Assembly (NCBI RefSeq): GCF_009932435.1
Contig: NZ_BJOU01000001.1
Location: 1,488,001 to 1,552,000 of the forward strand
DNA: 64,000 bases
From: Gordonia crocea
Lineage (GTDB): Bacteria; Actinomycetota; Actinomycetes; Mycobacteriales; Mycobacteriaceae
Direction of reading: 5' to 3'
Positions 25,888-33,403 of the stretch are shown here, piece after piece (position 1 is the first letter of the stretch; each line of letters opens with the position of its first letter). Below the pieces are notes generated by a model. It worked only from the letters and a program-made list of their open reading frames with translations, was not told the DNA's origin and did not search any database. The position numbers were made by a program, and so were the translations under genes.

Positions 25888-26516
25888 GCACGGCGGCCTG
25901 GTCGACCGATGCGGTGGCGGCGCACGCCGCGGCGGCGATCGGCGTCGATCCCCAGCGGGCGTCGGTCACGTTTCTCGGTGCCGAGCCGATCGACGTGCTG
26001 CGCTTCGCCGGTGCGGGTGTGAGTGATGGGGCCGCGAGTGATGGGGGTGGCAGCCGGTTGGTATTCGTGACCGCCGGTGCCTCGCGCCACCCGATGGCCG
26101 ACCCGGCCGACCTGAACCCCGCCCCGGTGCGGGGGCCGCGAGCGGAGTTGGTCGTGCGGCTGACCGTCACGGCACCCGACGAGCAGTTGCGCAACCTGCA
26201 CCGGTCGATGGCGATGTTGGCCGCGACACCGATGGTGGAGGGGCTGGTGCTGGGCGCCGATGCGCTCGTCGACCTGGGGACCCCGCTCTGGGATGGTGCC
26301 CCGTTCACCGCGGTCCTGCTGGACGGCGACGACCTCGAGCCGATGCCGCTGCCCGAGCCGGCCGATCCGGTGGTGTTCCTGCGCGCGGTCCCGATTACCG
26401 CCAACGAGGCGGCCTGGGTCCGTCTGCGAGGTGCGCCGGCGCTGCGCGAGGCCTGGACCGAGGCCGATATCGACCCCGCAGATCCGCGGCGCGTGGCCGC
26501 GACCCTGGGCGGCTGA
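25884..26516 (+). CDS. Suppressor-of-fused (SUFU)-domain protein
   Basis: The 210-residue protein resembles bacterial SUFU-domain proteins: FLGAEPIDVLRFA at the start, RLVFVTAGASRHPM in the middle, RAELVVRLTV, then AMLAATPMVEGLVLGADALVDLGTPLW and VVFLRAVPITANEAAWVRLRG. The fold is a protein-interaction domain; bacterial roles are mostly unknown, although related domains occur as immunity proteins. The GTG start sits in a GTGA overlap with sugC, so it is translated with the trehalose transporter. Assignment is by motif recognition only. Confidence 0.65.
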   Translation: MSTAAWSTDAVAAHAAAAIGVDPQRASVTFLGAEPIDVLRFAGAGVSDGAASDGGGSRLVFVTAGASRHPMADPADLNPAPVRGPRAELVVRLTVTAPDEQLRNLHRSMAMLAATPMVEGLVLGADALVDLGTPLWDGAPFTAVLLDGDDLEPMPLPEPADPVVFLRAVPITANEAAWVRLRGAPALREAWTEADIDPADPRRVAATLGG

Positions 26517-26536
26517 CGGTTCCGGGGAGCGCCGAT

Positions 26537-28045
26537 ATGAAGTTCTCAAGGTACGTGTGTGGCCCGGGGGCCGAATGTGCTGCGCTGGGTTAGCGGACTA
26601 GTTCTGGACGGTGCCTGCGGCTCAGGCGGCGGCTGTGGTTAGGCGGCGGCGTGGTCGGTGAGGGTGAGGGTGCGTCGGTTGTGGCAGCGGATCCAGTCAC
26701 CTCCTTCAGGTGGTTGGAACCAGGGGTGTCCGTCGAACCCGATCTGGATGTTCCAGCCTTTGCCGTGGATGTAGGTGTGGTGATGCAGCGAGCAGAGCAA
26801 CACGGTGTTTTTGAGGTTTGTCTCCCCGCCGTCAGCCCAATGTTGAATATGGTGGCCTTCGCACCGGGCTGGTGGTCTGCCACATCCGGGGAATTGGCAT
26901 CCGCCGTCGCGGGCTTCAAGTGCTTTGCGCAGGGTGCCGGTGACAAACCGCTGGGTGCGTTTGGCATCTAACGGCACCGAGTCCGCAGTGAGCAGGGCCG
27001 CGACTTCAGTGCTGCCGCAGGCGATTTCACGGGCCGTCTTCGCTGATACCGAGCCGGTGAACCCCAGGCGTGCGGCATGAGCCTCCCCCAGGGGGCTGTC
27101 AGATACCAGCGTCGGTAGTGGCACGGTCATGGTGATGTGCGGGACGATCCCACCCACGGTCGGACGGTTGCGTGATGCCAGGTATGCGGTGATCACGCTG
27201 ACCAGGGCATCGGCGGTGCGTTGCGCCCGGGGGCGTGGATCCGGGGAGCCGTCGGGAGCGGGGATGGGCTTCGCCAGGGCATCCAGGGCGGTGTGGAGCT
27301 TCTCCCCAGACAATTGATCCAGATCGGCTTCGAGCGTCACACGCCCTTCGTCAGTGCGGTTGATTGCCGCCTGGTTCAACGACGGATTGTCGGCCGCGGG
27401 AGTGGATGGTGGATCGAGTGGCGCCAACTCGTGGCCGAGTTCGCGGGCCTTCTCCAGGACTTGGGCGGGTTGATCGATCCGGGCATGCGCCAACAACATC
27501 GTCGCAGTCTTGTCGCGCACCTCGGTGAATCCATCAGCCCCCATGCGGGTGGCAATGTGGTCCAGGCCCCGGATCACCGCATCCGCATGCTCGATACCCA
27601 AGTCACCGTCACGGACCTCGCGCACCACGTTCGGCAGATCATTCAGATGCTGGGCCAACCGGGCCACCCGGTTGACGGTGGCCGGCGCCAACGGCAACTC
27701 CCGCAACAGGTCTCGCCCGTTCTTCAACCGATTCCGAACCGGGATACCGATGGCCTCGGCCCGGGCGGTCGCAGCAGCCAAGAGATAGGAGGCGATATTG
27801 CCCATCCGCACCGCGGTGACCATCACCCCCAACAGAGCCTTGTCATCGGCGATCGCTTCCGCCGAGGCCAACAACGCACCCACGCCGGTGCCAGATCCGA
27901 CCGCCGTCGGCGCCAGGTCGTCGGCCAGCTCGGCGACGATTCCGACGAGTTCGTCGTGGTTCATGTAGCCCCCCAGGCCCGGGTTCGCATCGTGGTGCGC
28001 GGACCCGAATAGAAACTATGTGCTGCTGACCTTCTATCTACATCC
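26537..28045 (-). repeat. DUF222/HNH repeat element, copy B
   Basis: This is the second copy of the element at 5163-6645, in the same orientation and 21.4 kb away. It shares the downstream ATGAAGTTCTC-type block (from 26537), the complete gene and the leader as far as about 28045. The segment between downstream block and stop codon (about 26,590-26,638) is different from copy A. The remaining gap to the next gene (28,046-28,161) holds only a weak GCCCCG/CGGGGC hairpin at 28113-28134. Confidence 0.8.
26639..27964 (-). CDS. DUF222 / HNH endonuclease domain protein (13E12 family), copy B
   Basis: The 441-residue protein has the same length as copy A and is about 93% identical by hand alignment, without gaps. 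Differences cluster at the extreme N-terminus (residues 7-11) and are otherwise scattered and mostly conservative. All HNH ligands are kept (CQFPGC, CEGHHIQHW, LCSLHHHTY). Intact frames and conservative changes in both copies suggest both are, or recently were, under selection or gene conversion. Biological role not established. Confidence 0.9.
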   Translation of the reverse strand: MNHDELVGIVAELADDLAPTAVGSGTGVGALLASAEAIADDKALLGVMVTAVRMGNIASYLLAAATARAEAIGIPVRNRLKNGRDLLRELPLAPATVNRVARLAQHLNDLPNVVREVRDGDLGIEHADAVIRGLDHIATRMGADGFTEVRDKTATMLLAHARIDQPAQVLEKARELGHELAPLDPPSTPAADNPSLNQAAINRTDEGRVTLEADLDQLSGEKLHTALDALAKPIPAPDGSPDPRPRAQRTADALVSVITAYLASRNRPTVGGIVPHITMTVPLPTLVSDSPLGEAHAARLGFTGSVSAKTAREIACGSTEVAALLTADSVPLDAKRTQRFVTGTLRKALEARDGGCQFPGCGRPPARCEGHHIQHWADGGETNLKNTVLLCSLHHHTYIHGKGWNIQIGFDGHPWFQPPEGGDWIRCHNRRTLTLTDHAAA

Positions 28046-28161
28046 TACACTAGATCAGGGGTCTGACATCCGCGAATTGGCAGCTTGACCTGCGGAAATG
28101 ATGTGACAGGGCGCCCCGTCTGTCGAGGCGGGGCTATGGAGTATCGTCGAAAATCTGGGGG

Positions 28162-28521
28162 TCAGTGTGCGCCGTCGGCGAGCACATAGACCCACCCGGA
28201 TCCACCGGAGCGCAACGGCACCTCGATGCGGGTGTAGTCGTCGACTTCGTACTCGTCGGCGGCCGCCAGCTCGGCGTCGTCGATGAGGAAGGTGGTGCCC
28301 TCGACGGTGTCCGTCTCGGCACCGGGTACCAAGACCGGGTGTTGGTCGGTGCCGCTGCGTTCGATCACCATCGGTTCGGTGATGGTCAGCATCTCGCTGC
28401 GGTAGCCGACGATGGCGTCGGCTTGGCCGGGGATCAGCCGGCCGAAGGTGGCACGCTGCACCTCGGGCAGTTGGAGCGTGCCGTAGGAGAACAGCTTGTG
28501 GGCGGGCGAGGGCTTTGCCAT
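28162..28521 (-). CDS. Gamma-glutamylcyclotransferase-like (AIG2/YtfP) protein
   Basis: The 119-residue protein begins with the family's hallmark FSYGTLQLPEVQRATFGR, whose Y-G-T-L forms the substrate loop, and ends with the beta-barrel segments GTTFLIDDAELAAADEYEVDDYTRIEVPL. Family members release pyroglutamate from gamma-glutamyl amines or are uncharacterised. ATG 28521 lies two bases after the corA stop codon, so it is probably translated with corA. The physiological substrate is unknown. Confidence 0.8.
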   Translation of the reverse strand: MAKPSPAHKLFSYGTLQLPEVQRATFGRLIPGQADAIVGYRSEMLTITEPMVIERSGTDQHPVLVPGAETDTVEGTTFLIDDAELAAADEYEVDDYTRIEVPLRSGGSGWVYVLADGAH

Positions 28522-28523
28522 GG

Positions 28524-29522
28524 TCACAACCATCCGTGCTTTCTGAAGGTCCGCCACAACGTGAGGCTGATGGCGACCATCACTCCGATGACGACGAAAT
28601 ATCCGTAGCGCCAGTGTAATTCGGGCATGTGGTCGAAGTTCATCCCGTAGATGCCGGCGATCATGGTGGGCGCGGCGGCCATGGCGGCCCAGGCGGTGAT
28701 CTTGCGCATGTCGGTGTTCTGCTGGATGCCGACCTTCGCCGTTGCGGCGTCGAGCATCGAGGAGAGCAGGTTGTCGTAGTCGATGACGCGCTCGTTGACG
28801 GTGGTCAGGTGGTCGGCGACATCCCGCAGGTAGGTGCGGACCTCGTCGGACAACCATGGGTTGGGTGCGGTCAGGCGTGCCAACGGCGCCGCGAGCGGCG
28901 TGGCGGCGCGTCGGAATTCGATCACCTCGCGCTTGAGGAGGTAGACGGGGTCGATGGCGACGGTGCTTCCGCCGAAGACGTCTTCCTCGATTTCCTCGAT
29001 GTCGGTGTCGATCTCGTCGACGACGACGAGGTAGCTGTCGACGACGCGGTCGGCCACCGCGTGCAGCACGACCGTGGGGCCGAGGGCCAGCAGGTCGGGG
29101 GAGGCCTCCATGCGGTGGCGCAGCGACGAGAGTTCGGTCTGGTCGCCGTGGCGGACCGTGATGACGTAGTCGGCACCGACGAACACCATGATCTCACCGG
29201 TGGACACGACCTCGGCCGTCTCCGCGATGGACAGGTGATCGACGTAGGCGACCGTGCGGAACACCATGAACAGCGAATCCCCGTACACCTCGAGTTTGGG
29301 GCGCTGGTGGGCGACGACGGCGTCTTCGACGGCGAGCTCGTGCAGGTCGAAGACCGAGGCGACGGCAGCCATCTGGGCGTCGTCCGGAGCATGCAGGCCC
29401 AGCCAGACGAACCCCTGCCCCGTCGATCGGACGTGGGCCAAGGCGTCGGTGTAGTGGCGGTGTGCGGGGTCGCGGACGCCGTTGACGTAGACACCACAAT
29501 CGACCACCGGATCAACGGACAC
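28524..29522 (-). CDS. corA: CorA-family magnesium/cobalt transporter
   Basis: The 332-residue protein has the CorA layout: a large cytoplasmic funnel, LLKREVIEFRRAATPL in the stalk helix, two C-terminal transmembrane helices and the selectivity motif YGMNFDHMPEL between them. It ends in a basic RKHGWL tail. The start is GTG 29522, because a TAGTAT -10 box ends 8 bases upstream and no Shine-Dalgarno sequence is seen, which suggests a leaderless message. Codons further upstream in frame are antisense to the neighbouring lipoprotein gene. It matches Rv1239c in position. Confidence 0.9.
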   Translation of the reverse strand: MSVDPVVDCGVYVNGVRDPAHRHYTDALAHVRSTGQGFVWLGLHAPDDAQMAAVASVFDLHELAVEDAVVAHQRPKLEVYGDSLFMVFRTVAYVDHLSIAETAEVVSTGEIMVFVGADYVITVRHGDQTELSSLRHRMEASPDLLALGPTVVLHAVADRVVDSYLVVVDEIDTDIEEIEEDVFGGSTVAIDPVYLLKREVIEFRRAATPLAAPLARLTAPNPWLSDEVRTYLRDVADHLTTVNERVIDYDNLLSSMLDAATAKVGIQQNTDMRKITAWAAMAAAPTMIAGIYGMNFDHMPELHWRYGYFVVIGVMVAISLTLWRTFRKHGWL

Positions 29523-29530
29523 GACTGCAG

Positions 29531-29536
29531 ATACTA
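29531..29536 (-). promoter_or_regulatory. Putative -10 box of leaderless corA
   Basis: TAGTAT on the minus strand, with 8 bases to GTG 29522, places the transcription start at the start codon of corA. Confidence 0.5.
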
Positions 29537-29557
29537 GGTCATTGTTACCGTGTGGGC

Positions 29558-30133
29558 ATGGTGCGATGGCTGACGGTGATCGGCGTGGTTGGTCTGATCC
29601 TCTGTGGATGCTCGGCTCAGGCCGGTCCAGACCCGGTCCGGATCGGTGCATCGTCGGATCCGCAGATGCAGATGGCCGCCGCCCTGTACCGGGGTGCGCT
29701 GCGTGCCCAGGGGATGGCGGTGGAAACGCCGATCCGCATCGCCGGGGAGCGTGCCCAGTTGGATGCGATGAGCGCCGACGACATCGATCTGTTCCCGTCG
29801 ACGGTCCCGGTCCTCCTCGCCGTGGTCCTCCCGGAGGGCCGGATTGCGACGGAGACGGCCAACGGCGAGCCGACCGAGTTCGGCGACGCCGCCTACACGT
29901 TGCTGAGTCGTTCGCTCCCGGTCGGCGCGGCGGTCGGCGACCCGGTCTCGGGTGAGCAGCTGGTGCCGGTCTACCGCGCGCTGCGGTTCGGCCGGAACGA
30001 CGTCAAGGCGCTCAACAAGGTGGCCGGCGAGCTGAGCCTGCCCGACCTGGCGGCCCTCACGCGGGCCTGGCAGGGCGGAAAAGACCAGGCCGCGCTGGTG
30101 AGCGATTGGCTCAGCCAGCACGGCCTGGGGTGA
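29558..30133 (+). CDS. Small lipoprotein with partial OpuAC-like (glycine-betaine binding) fold
   Basis: The 191-residue protein has a signal peptide and lipobox (GLILCGC, Cys18), then a shortened type-II binding-protein fold: PVRIGASSDPQMQMAAALYRGALRAQGM, DIDLFPSTVPVLLAVV, AAYTLLSRSLPV and ALTRAWQGGKDQAALVSDWLSQHGLG, as in OpuAC/ProX proteins. Normal OpuAC domains have about 250-280 residues, so one lobe is reduced. No permease or ATPase gene is nearby, so a transport role is not supported by context. The gene is divergent from corA. A GTG at 29552 in frame is an alternative start. Confidence 0.65.
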   Translation: MVRWLTVIGVVGLILCGCSAQAGPDPVRIGASSDPQMQMAAALYRGALRAQGMAVETPIRIAGERAQLDAMSADDIDLFPSTVPVLLAVVLPEGRIATETANGEPTEFGDAAYTLLSRSLPVGAAVGDPVSGEQLVPVYRALRFGRNDVKALNKVAGELSLPDLAALTRAWQGGKDQAALVSDWLSQHGLG

Positions 30134-30146
30134 CGAGAGTCGTCGG

Positions 30147-30980
30147 TCAGCCGCCGAAGCGTTTCATCGCGGCTCCGGTCGCGCGGGCGGCGATGCCCTG
30201 GTAGCCGGAGGCGACCAACCGGACCCAGAGATCGAGGAACTTGGCGTCGTTGCCGACGAGGACGCGGGCCCGGTTGCGCTCGACGCCCCGCAGGATGATG
30301 TCGGCCGCCTTCTCCGGGCTCATGCGCAGGAAGTACTTCTCGAACGCCTCGGTCAGCGACCGGTCGTCGTTGTCGCCGGAGATGGTCGCGTTGCGGGCGA
30401 TGGCCGTCTTGACGCCGCCGGGGTGCACACAGGTGACCTTGACCGGGTGCTTGGCGACGATCATCTCCTGATTGAGCGCCTCGGTGAACCCGCGGACGGC
30501 GAACTTGGCCGAGTTGTAGGCGGATTGGCCGGGCTCGGAAAGCAGGCCGAACAGCGACGAGGTGTTCACGATGTGGCCGTCACCGGAGGCGATGATGTGC
30601 GGCAGGAACGCCTTGGTGCCGTTGACGACGCCCCAGAAGTCGATGTCCATGACGCGGTCGATGTCTTTGAACTCCATGTTCTCGACCTCGCCGTGGTGGG
30701 CGATACCGGCGTTGTTGAAGATCGCGTTCACCTGGCCGAAGTGCTTGGCCACGGTCTCGGCGTACTCGAGCACCGCCTCGCGCTCGGCGACGTTGAGCAG
30801 CTGGGAGTGGACGTCGGCGCCGGTCGCCTTCACCAGGCGCTCGGTCTCGGCGAGCCCGTTGGGGTCGACGTCGCTGATCGCGACCTTGGCGCCGCGCTGA
30901 CCCAGCTTGATCGCCAGCTCGCGGCCCATGCCCGAGGCGGCGCCGGTGACGACGACGACCTTGTTGCGGAAATCCTTCAT
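30147..30980 (-). CDS. Short-chain dehydrogenase/reductase
   Basis: The 277-residue classical SDR has the cofactor loop TGAASGMG (residues 12-19), NNAG at 89-92, the catalytic Ser141/142, Tyr155 and Lys159 (YNSAK), and a PGG motif after the catalytic domain. An acidic residue after strand 2 (SDVD) suggests NAD(H) preference. The C-terminal helix is basic. It is preceded by AAAGGGA at a good distance and lies 76 bases downstream of the monooxygenase gene, with which it may be expressed. From memory it resembles Rv1245c. The substrate is unknown. Confidence 0.88.
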   Translation of the reverse strand: MKDFRNKVVVVTGAASGMGRELAIKLGQRGAKVAISDVDPNGLAETERLVKATGADVHSQLLNVAEREAVLEYAETVAKHFGQVNAIFNNAGIAHHGEVENMEFKDIDRVMDIDFWGVVNGTKAFLPHIIASGDGHIVNTSSLFGLLSEPGQSAYNSAKFAVRGFTEALNQEMIVAKHPVKVTCVHPGGVKTAIARNATISGDNDDRSLTEAFEKYFLRMSPEKAADIILRGVERNRARVLVGNDAKFLDLWVRLVASGYQGIAARATGAAMKRFGG

Positions 30981-31056
30981 GGCTGTGTCCCTTTGTAGGT
31001 GGTGTTTCTGTAGGTGTAGGTGTGGTGTATCGCTGTGGTGGTTGTCCGGGGGGCGG

Positions 31057-32607
31057 TCAGACGGTCGCCGACTCGTCGGCCCGCGGCCGCGTGTCGGTGC
31101 CGGCGGGCTCGGGCAGTGCCCGGCTGATGTCGTAGGCGGCGACGTCGAAGTGGCGCGTGCGGCGGCGGAAGTCGAAGGTGAAGCCCGGCCACAGCGTGGT
31201 CACGTTGCCGTGGGAGTCCTGGTACCACGACGCACACCCGCCGCCGAGCCAGACGCTGCGGCGCAGTCGGCGCTGGATGAAGTCGTTATACCCGTCCTGG
31301 GCGTCGAGTCGCACGTCGGTCCGGGTGATCGACTGTGCCCGAACGGTTTTGAGGTAGCTGACCAGGTAGTTCAACTGCGACTCGATCATGTAGACCATCG
31401 AGGTGTGGCCCAGCCCGGTCGAGGGTCCGACCATGAGCATCATGTTGGGGAAGCCGTGGATGAACGAACCCTTGTAGCCCTGCATGCCCCGCTCGGCCCA
31501 CACGTCGGCCAGCGTGCGTCCGCCGACGCCGGCGATGTGGTCGAAGACGGGGGAGTCGGTGACGTGGAAGCCGGTGGCGACGACGATGACGTCGACCTCG
31601 CGCTCGGTGCCGTCGGCGGTGACGATGCCGCGCTCGTTGATCGAGGTGATCGAATCGGTCACCAAGTCGACGTTGTCGCGATCCAGCGCCGGGTACCAGT
31701 CGTTGGACTTGAGGATGCGCTTGCAGCCGACCCGGTAGTCGGGGGTGACCGCGCGGCGCAGCTCGCGGTCGGAGATCCCGCGGGCGATGTTCGCCTTGCA
31801 GATCATCTCGACCGGCTTGAGCGCCGACGGAGCGTAGGTCATGCCGAAGGCGACGGCCTCGGCGCCGGAGTAGATCAGGCCGCGGGAGAGCTTCTGGTAA
31901 CCGGGGAGGAAGCGGAAGGCCAGGTGCTCGGCGGTGGTGTACGGCCGCTCGGTGCGGGGCACGATCCAGGGTGCGGTGCGCTGGTACACGTCGAGGTGAC
32001 CGGCGATCTTGGCGATCTGGGGCACGATCTGAATCGCCGACGCGCCGGTGCCGATGACCGCGATGCGCTTGCCGTCGTAGTCGTAGTCGTGGTTCCACTG
32101 GGCCGAGTGGACGATCGTCCCACCGAAGCTGTCGATGCCCTCGATGTCGGGGAGGTTGGGCTCGCACAGGGGGCCGACGGCGCCGACGAGGATCTCGGCA
32201 CGGATCTGCGTGCGGACCCCGGAGGTGTCGACGTCGACCAGCCAGCGCCGGCTCGCCTCGTCCCAGCGGGCGTCGACGACCTCGGTGCCGAACCGCGTGT
32301 GCGAGGCGATGTCGTGGCGCTTGGCCACGTCGTTGATGTAGGAGTGGATCTCCGCCTGGTGGGAGTAGGTGCGCGTCCAGCCCGGGTTCAGCGCGAACGA
32401 GTAGGAGTAGAGGTTCGACGGCACGTCGCAGGCGGCGCCGGGGTAGGTGTTGTCGCGCCACGTGCCGCCGAAGTCGGCGCCGCGGTCGATCACGACGTAA
32501 TCGGTGAAACCGTTCTGGGTGAGTTTGATCGCGGCGCCCAAGCCGGAGAACCCGGCTCCGATGATGGCGATCTGGACGTCGGTCTTCGTGACAGTGTCGA
32601 TTGTCAT
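31057..32607 (-). CDS. Flavin-containing (Baeyer-Villiger-type) monooxygenase
   Basis: The 516-residue enzyme has two Rossmann motifs (GAGFSG at 17-22 for FAD; GTGASA at about 187 for NADPH) with the Baeyer-Villiger fingerprint F-x-G-x-x-x-H-x-x-x-W between them at 161-171 (FGGTIVHSAQW). The ATGFHVTD motif and the C-terminal tail fit the same family. It would insert oxygen into ketones, or oxidise S/N centres, using NADPH. ATG 32607 is used; a promoter on this strand (TTGACC, 17 bases, TACCGT) ends 6 bases before it, so the message is probably leaderless. It is divergent from a TetR gene whose presumptive operator overlaps this promoter. Confidence 0.88.
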   Translation of the reverse strand: MTIDTVTKTDVQIAIIGAGFSGLGAAIKLTQNGFTDYVVIDRGADFGGTWRDNTYPGAACDVPSNLYSYSFALNPGWTRTYSHQAEIHSYINDVAKRHDIASHTRFGTEVVDARWDEASRRWLVDVDTSGVRTQIRAEILVGAVGPLCEPNLPDIEGIDSFGGTIVHSAQWNHDYDYDGKRIAVIGTGASAIQIVPQIAKIAGHLDVYQRTAPWIVPRTERPYTTAEHLAFRFLPGYQKLSRGLIYSGAEAVAFGMTYAPSALKPVEMICKANIARGISDRELRRAVTPDYRVGCKRILKSNDWYPALDRDNVDLVTDSITSINERGIVTADGTEREVDVIVVATGFHVTDSPVFDHIAGVGGRTLADVWAERGMQGYKGSFIHGFPNMMLMVGPSTGLGHTSMVYMIESQLNYLVSYLKTVRAQSITRTDVRLDAQDGYNDFIQRRLRRSVWLGGGCASWYQDSHGNVTTLWPGFTFDFRRRTRHFDVAAYDISRALPEPAGTDTRPRADESATV

Positions 32608-32613
32608 ATTGGC

Positions 32614-32642
32614 ACGGTAGCCAACTATTGACGATGGGTCAA
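32614..32642 (-). promoter_or_regulatory. Monooxygenase promoter
   Basis: Minus strand: -35 TTGACC at 32642-32637, a 17-base spacer and -10 TACCGT at 32619-32614, then 6 bases to the ATG at 32607. The message would be leaderless. Confidence 0.6.
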
Positions 32643-32645
32643 TAG
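32625..32645. promoter_or_regulatory. Operator 1 for the TetR regulator (CTATTGAC-N5-GTCAATAG)
   Basis: A perfect 8-bp inverted repeat with 5-base spacer covers the -35 box and part of the spacer of the divergent monooxygenase promoter. A third GTCAATAG half-site occurs at 32660-32667. Confidence 0.65.
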
Positions 32646-32648
32646 CTA

Positions 32649-32676
32649 TTCGACTATTAGTCAATAGTGCTACGGT
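32649..32676 (+). promoter_or_regulatory. tetR promoter
   Basis: Plus strand: TTCGAC (weak -35) at 32649-32654, a 16-base spacer and TACGGT (-10) at 32671-32676, then 7 bases to the tetR ATG at 32684, suggesting a leaderless message. Confidence 0.45.
32653..32668. promoter_or_regulatory. Operator 2 for the TetR regulator (ACTATT-N4-AATAGT)
   Basis: A perfect 6-bp inverted repeat containing another GTCAATAG half-site lies in the spacer of the tetR promoter, consistent with autorepression. Confidence 0.55.
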
Positions 32677-32683
32677 GAGTCCC

Positions 32684-33403
32684 ATGGCAGCGAGGTCGGC
32701 AGCGTCGAACGGCGATTCGCCGGGCACATCCGTGTCCGGTGGAAAGCCCGTGTCGGGGAGGAAGCGGACGCGCATGAGTCCGGCGGCGCGCCGGGAGCAG
32801 TTCATCGCACTCGGGCGCGACCTGGTCAAGAAGGTGGCCATCGACAACGTCTCGATCGAGGCGGTTGCGCAGGCCGCGGGGGTGTCCCGCGCGCTGGTGT
32901 TCCACTACTTCTCGTCGAAGCAGGACTTCCACGTCGCGCTCGCCCAGGCCCAGGCCGACGAACTGCTCGCGGTCACCGCGCCCGATGATTCGTTGGGCGA
33001 GGCCGTCGACGTGCTCCGCTCCTCGATGAGCGGCTTCCTCGACTTCATCAGCGAGCATCGGCACGCCTACACGACGTTCCTGCGCGGAACCGGTTCGGGC
33101 GATCCGCAGATGCGCCGCGTCGCCGACGACACGCGCACGGTGATCGCCGACCGAATCCTCGACCGCACCCAGGTTTTCGGGATCGACCGCACGCCGGCCG
33201 TCGAGCTGGCCGTCCGCGGCTGGATCGCCTTCGTCGAGGAAACCGCATTGACCTGGCTCGACGGGTCCGAGATGCCCCGCGACGAGGTGCTCGACCTGAT
33301 CGTGGAGTCGTTGTTCGCCATCGGCTCGGTGGTCTCGGCGCAGCCGGTCGACCCAGTGGCCCCGGTGCCGCGGTTGCGCTGGGACGGTGCCCCGAACCGC
33401 TAG
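32684..33403 (+). CDS. TetR-family regulator of the divergent monooxygenase
   Basis: The 239-residue protein has a Ser/Gly-rich basic N-terminal extension (1-30), then a TetR HTH (REQFIALGRDLVKKVAIDNVSIEAVAQAAGVSRALVFHYFSSKQDFHVA), then a helical ligand domain. ATG 32684 is used because a TACGGT -10 box ends 7 bases before it; GTG 32675 is inside that box. Two palindromes with shared half-sites lie between this gene and the divergent monooxygenase, the classic layout for a local autoregulated repressor. Its TAG stop shares the four bases CTAG with the stop of the convergent membrane protein gene. Confidence 0.88.
   Translation: MAARSAASNGDSPGTSVSGGKPVSGRKRTRMSPAARREQFIALGRDLVKKVAIDNVSIEAVAQAAGVSRALVFHYFSSKQDFHVALAQAQADELLAVTAPDDSLGEAVDVLRSSMSGFLDFISEHRHAYTTFLRGTGSGDPQMRRVADDTRTVIADRILDRTQVFGIDRTPAVELAVRGWIAFVEETALTWLDGSEMPRDEVLDLIVESLFAIGSVVSAQPVDPVAPVPRLRWDGAPNR

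Noticed and set aside
28113..28134. GCCCCG/CGGGGC hairpin as terminator of the corA transcript
   Set aside because: It has only six-base arms with a 10-base loop and no T run on the relevant strand, so it is not claimed as a separate feature.
30907..32631. A 574-codon plus-strand frame antisense to the monooxygenase
   Set aside because: It has Asp/Val/Gly/Leu-rich shadow composition and no domains, and it would overlap the regulatory region.
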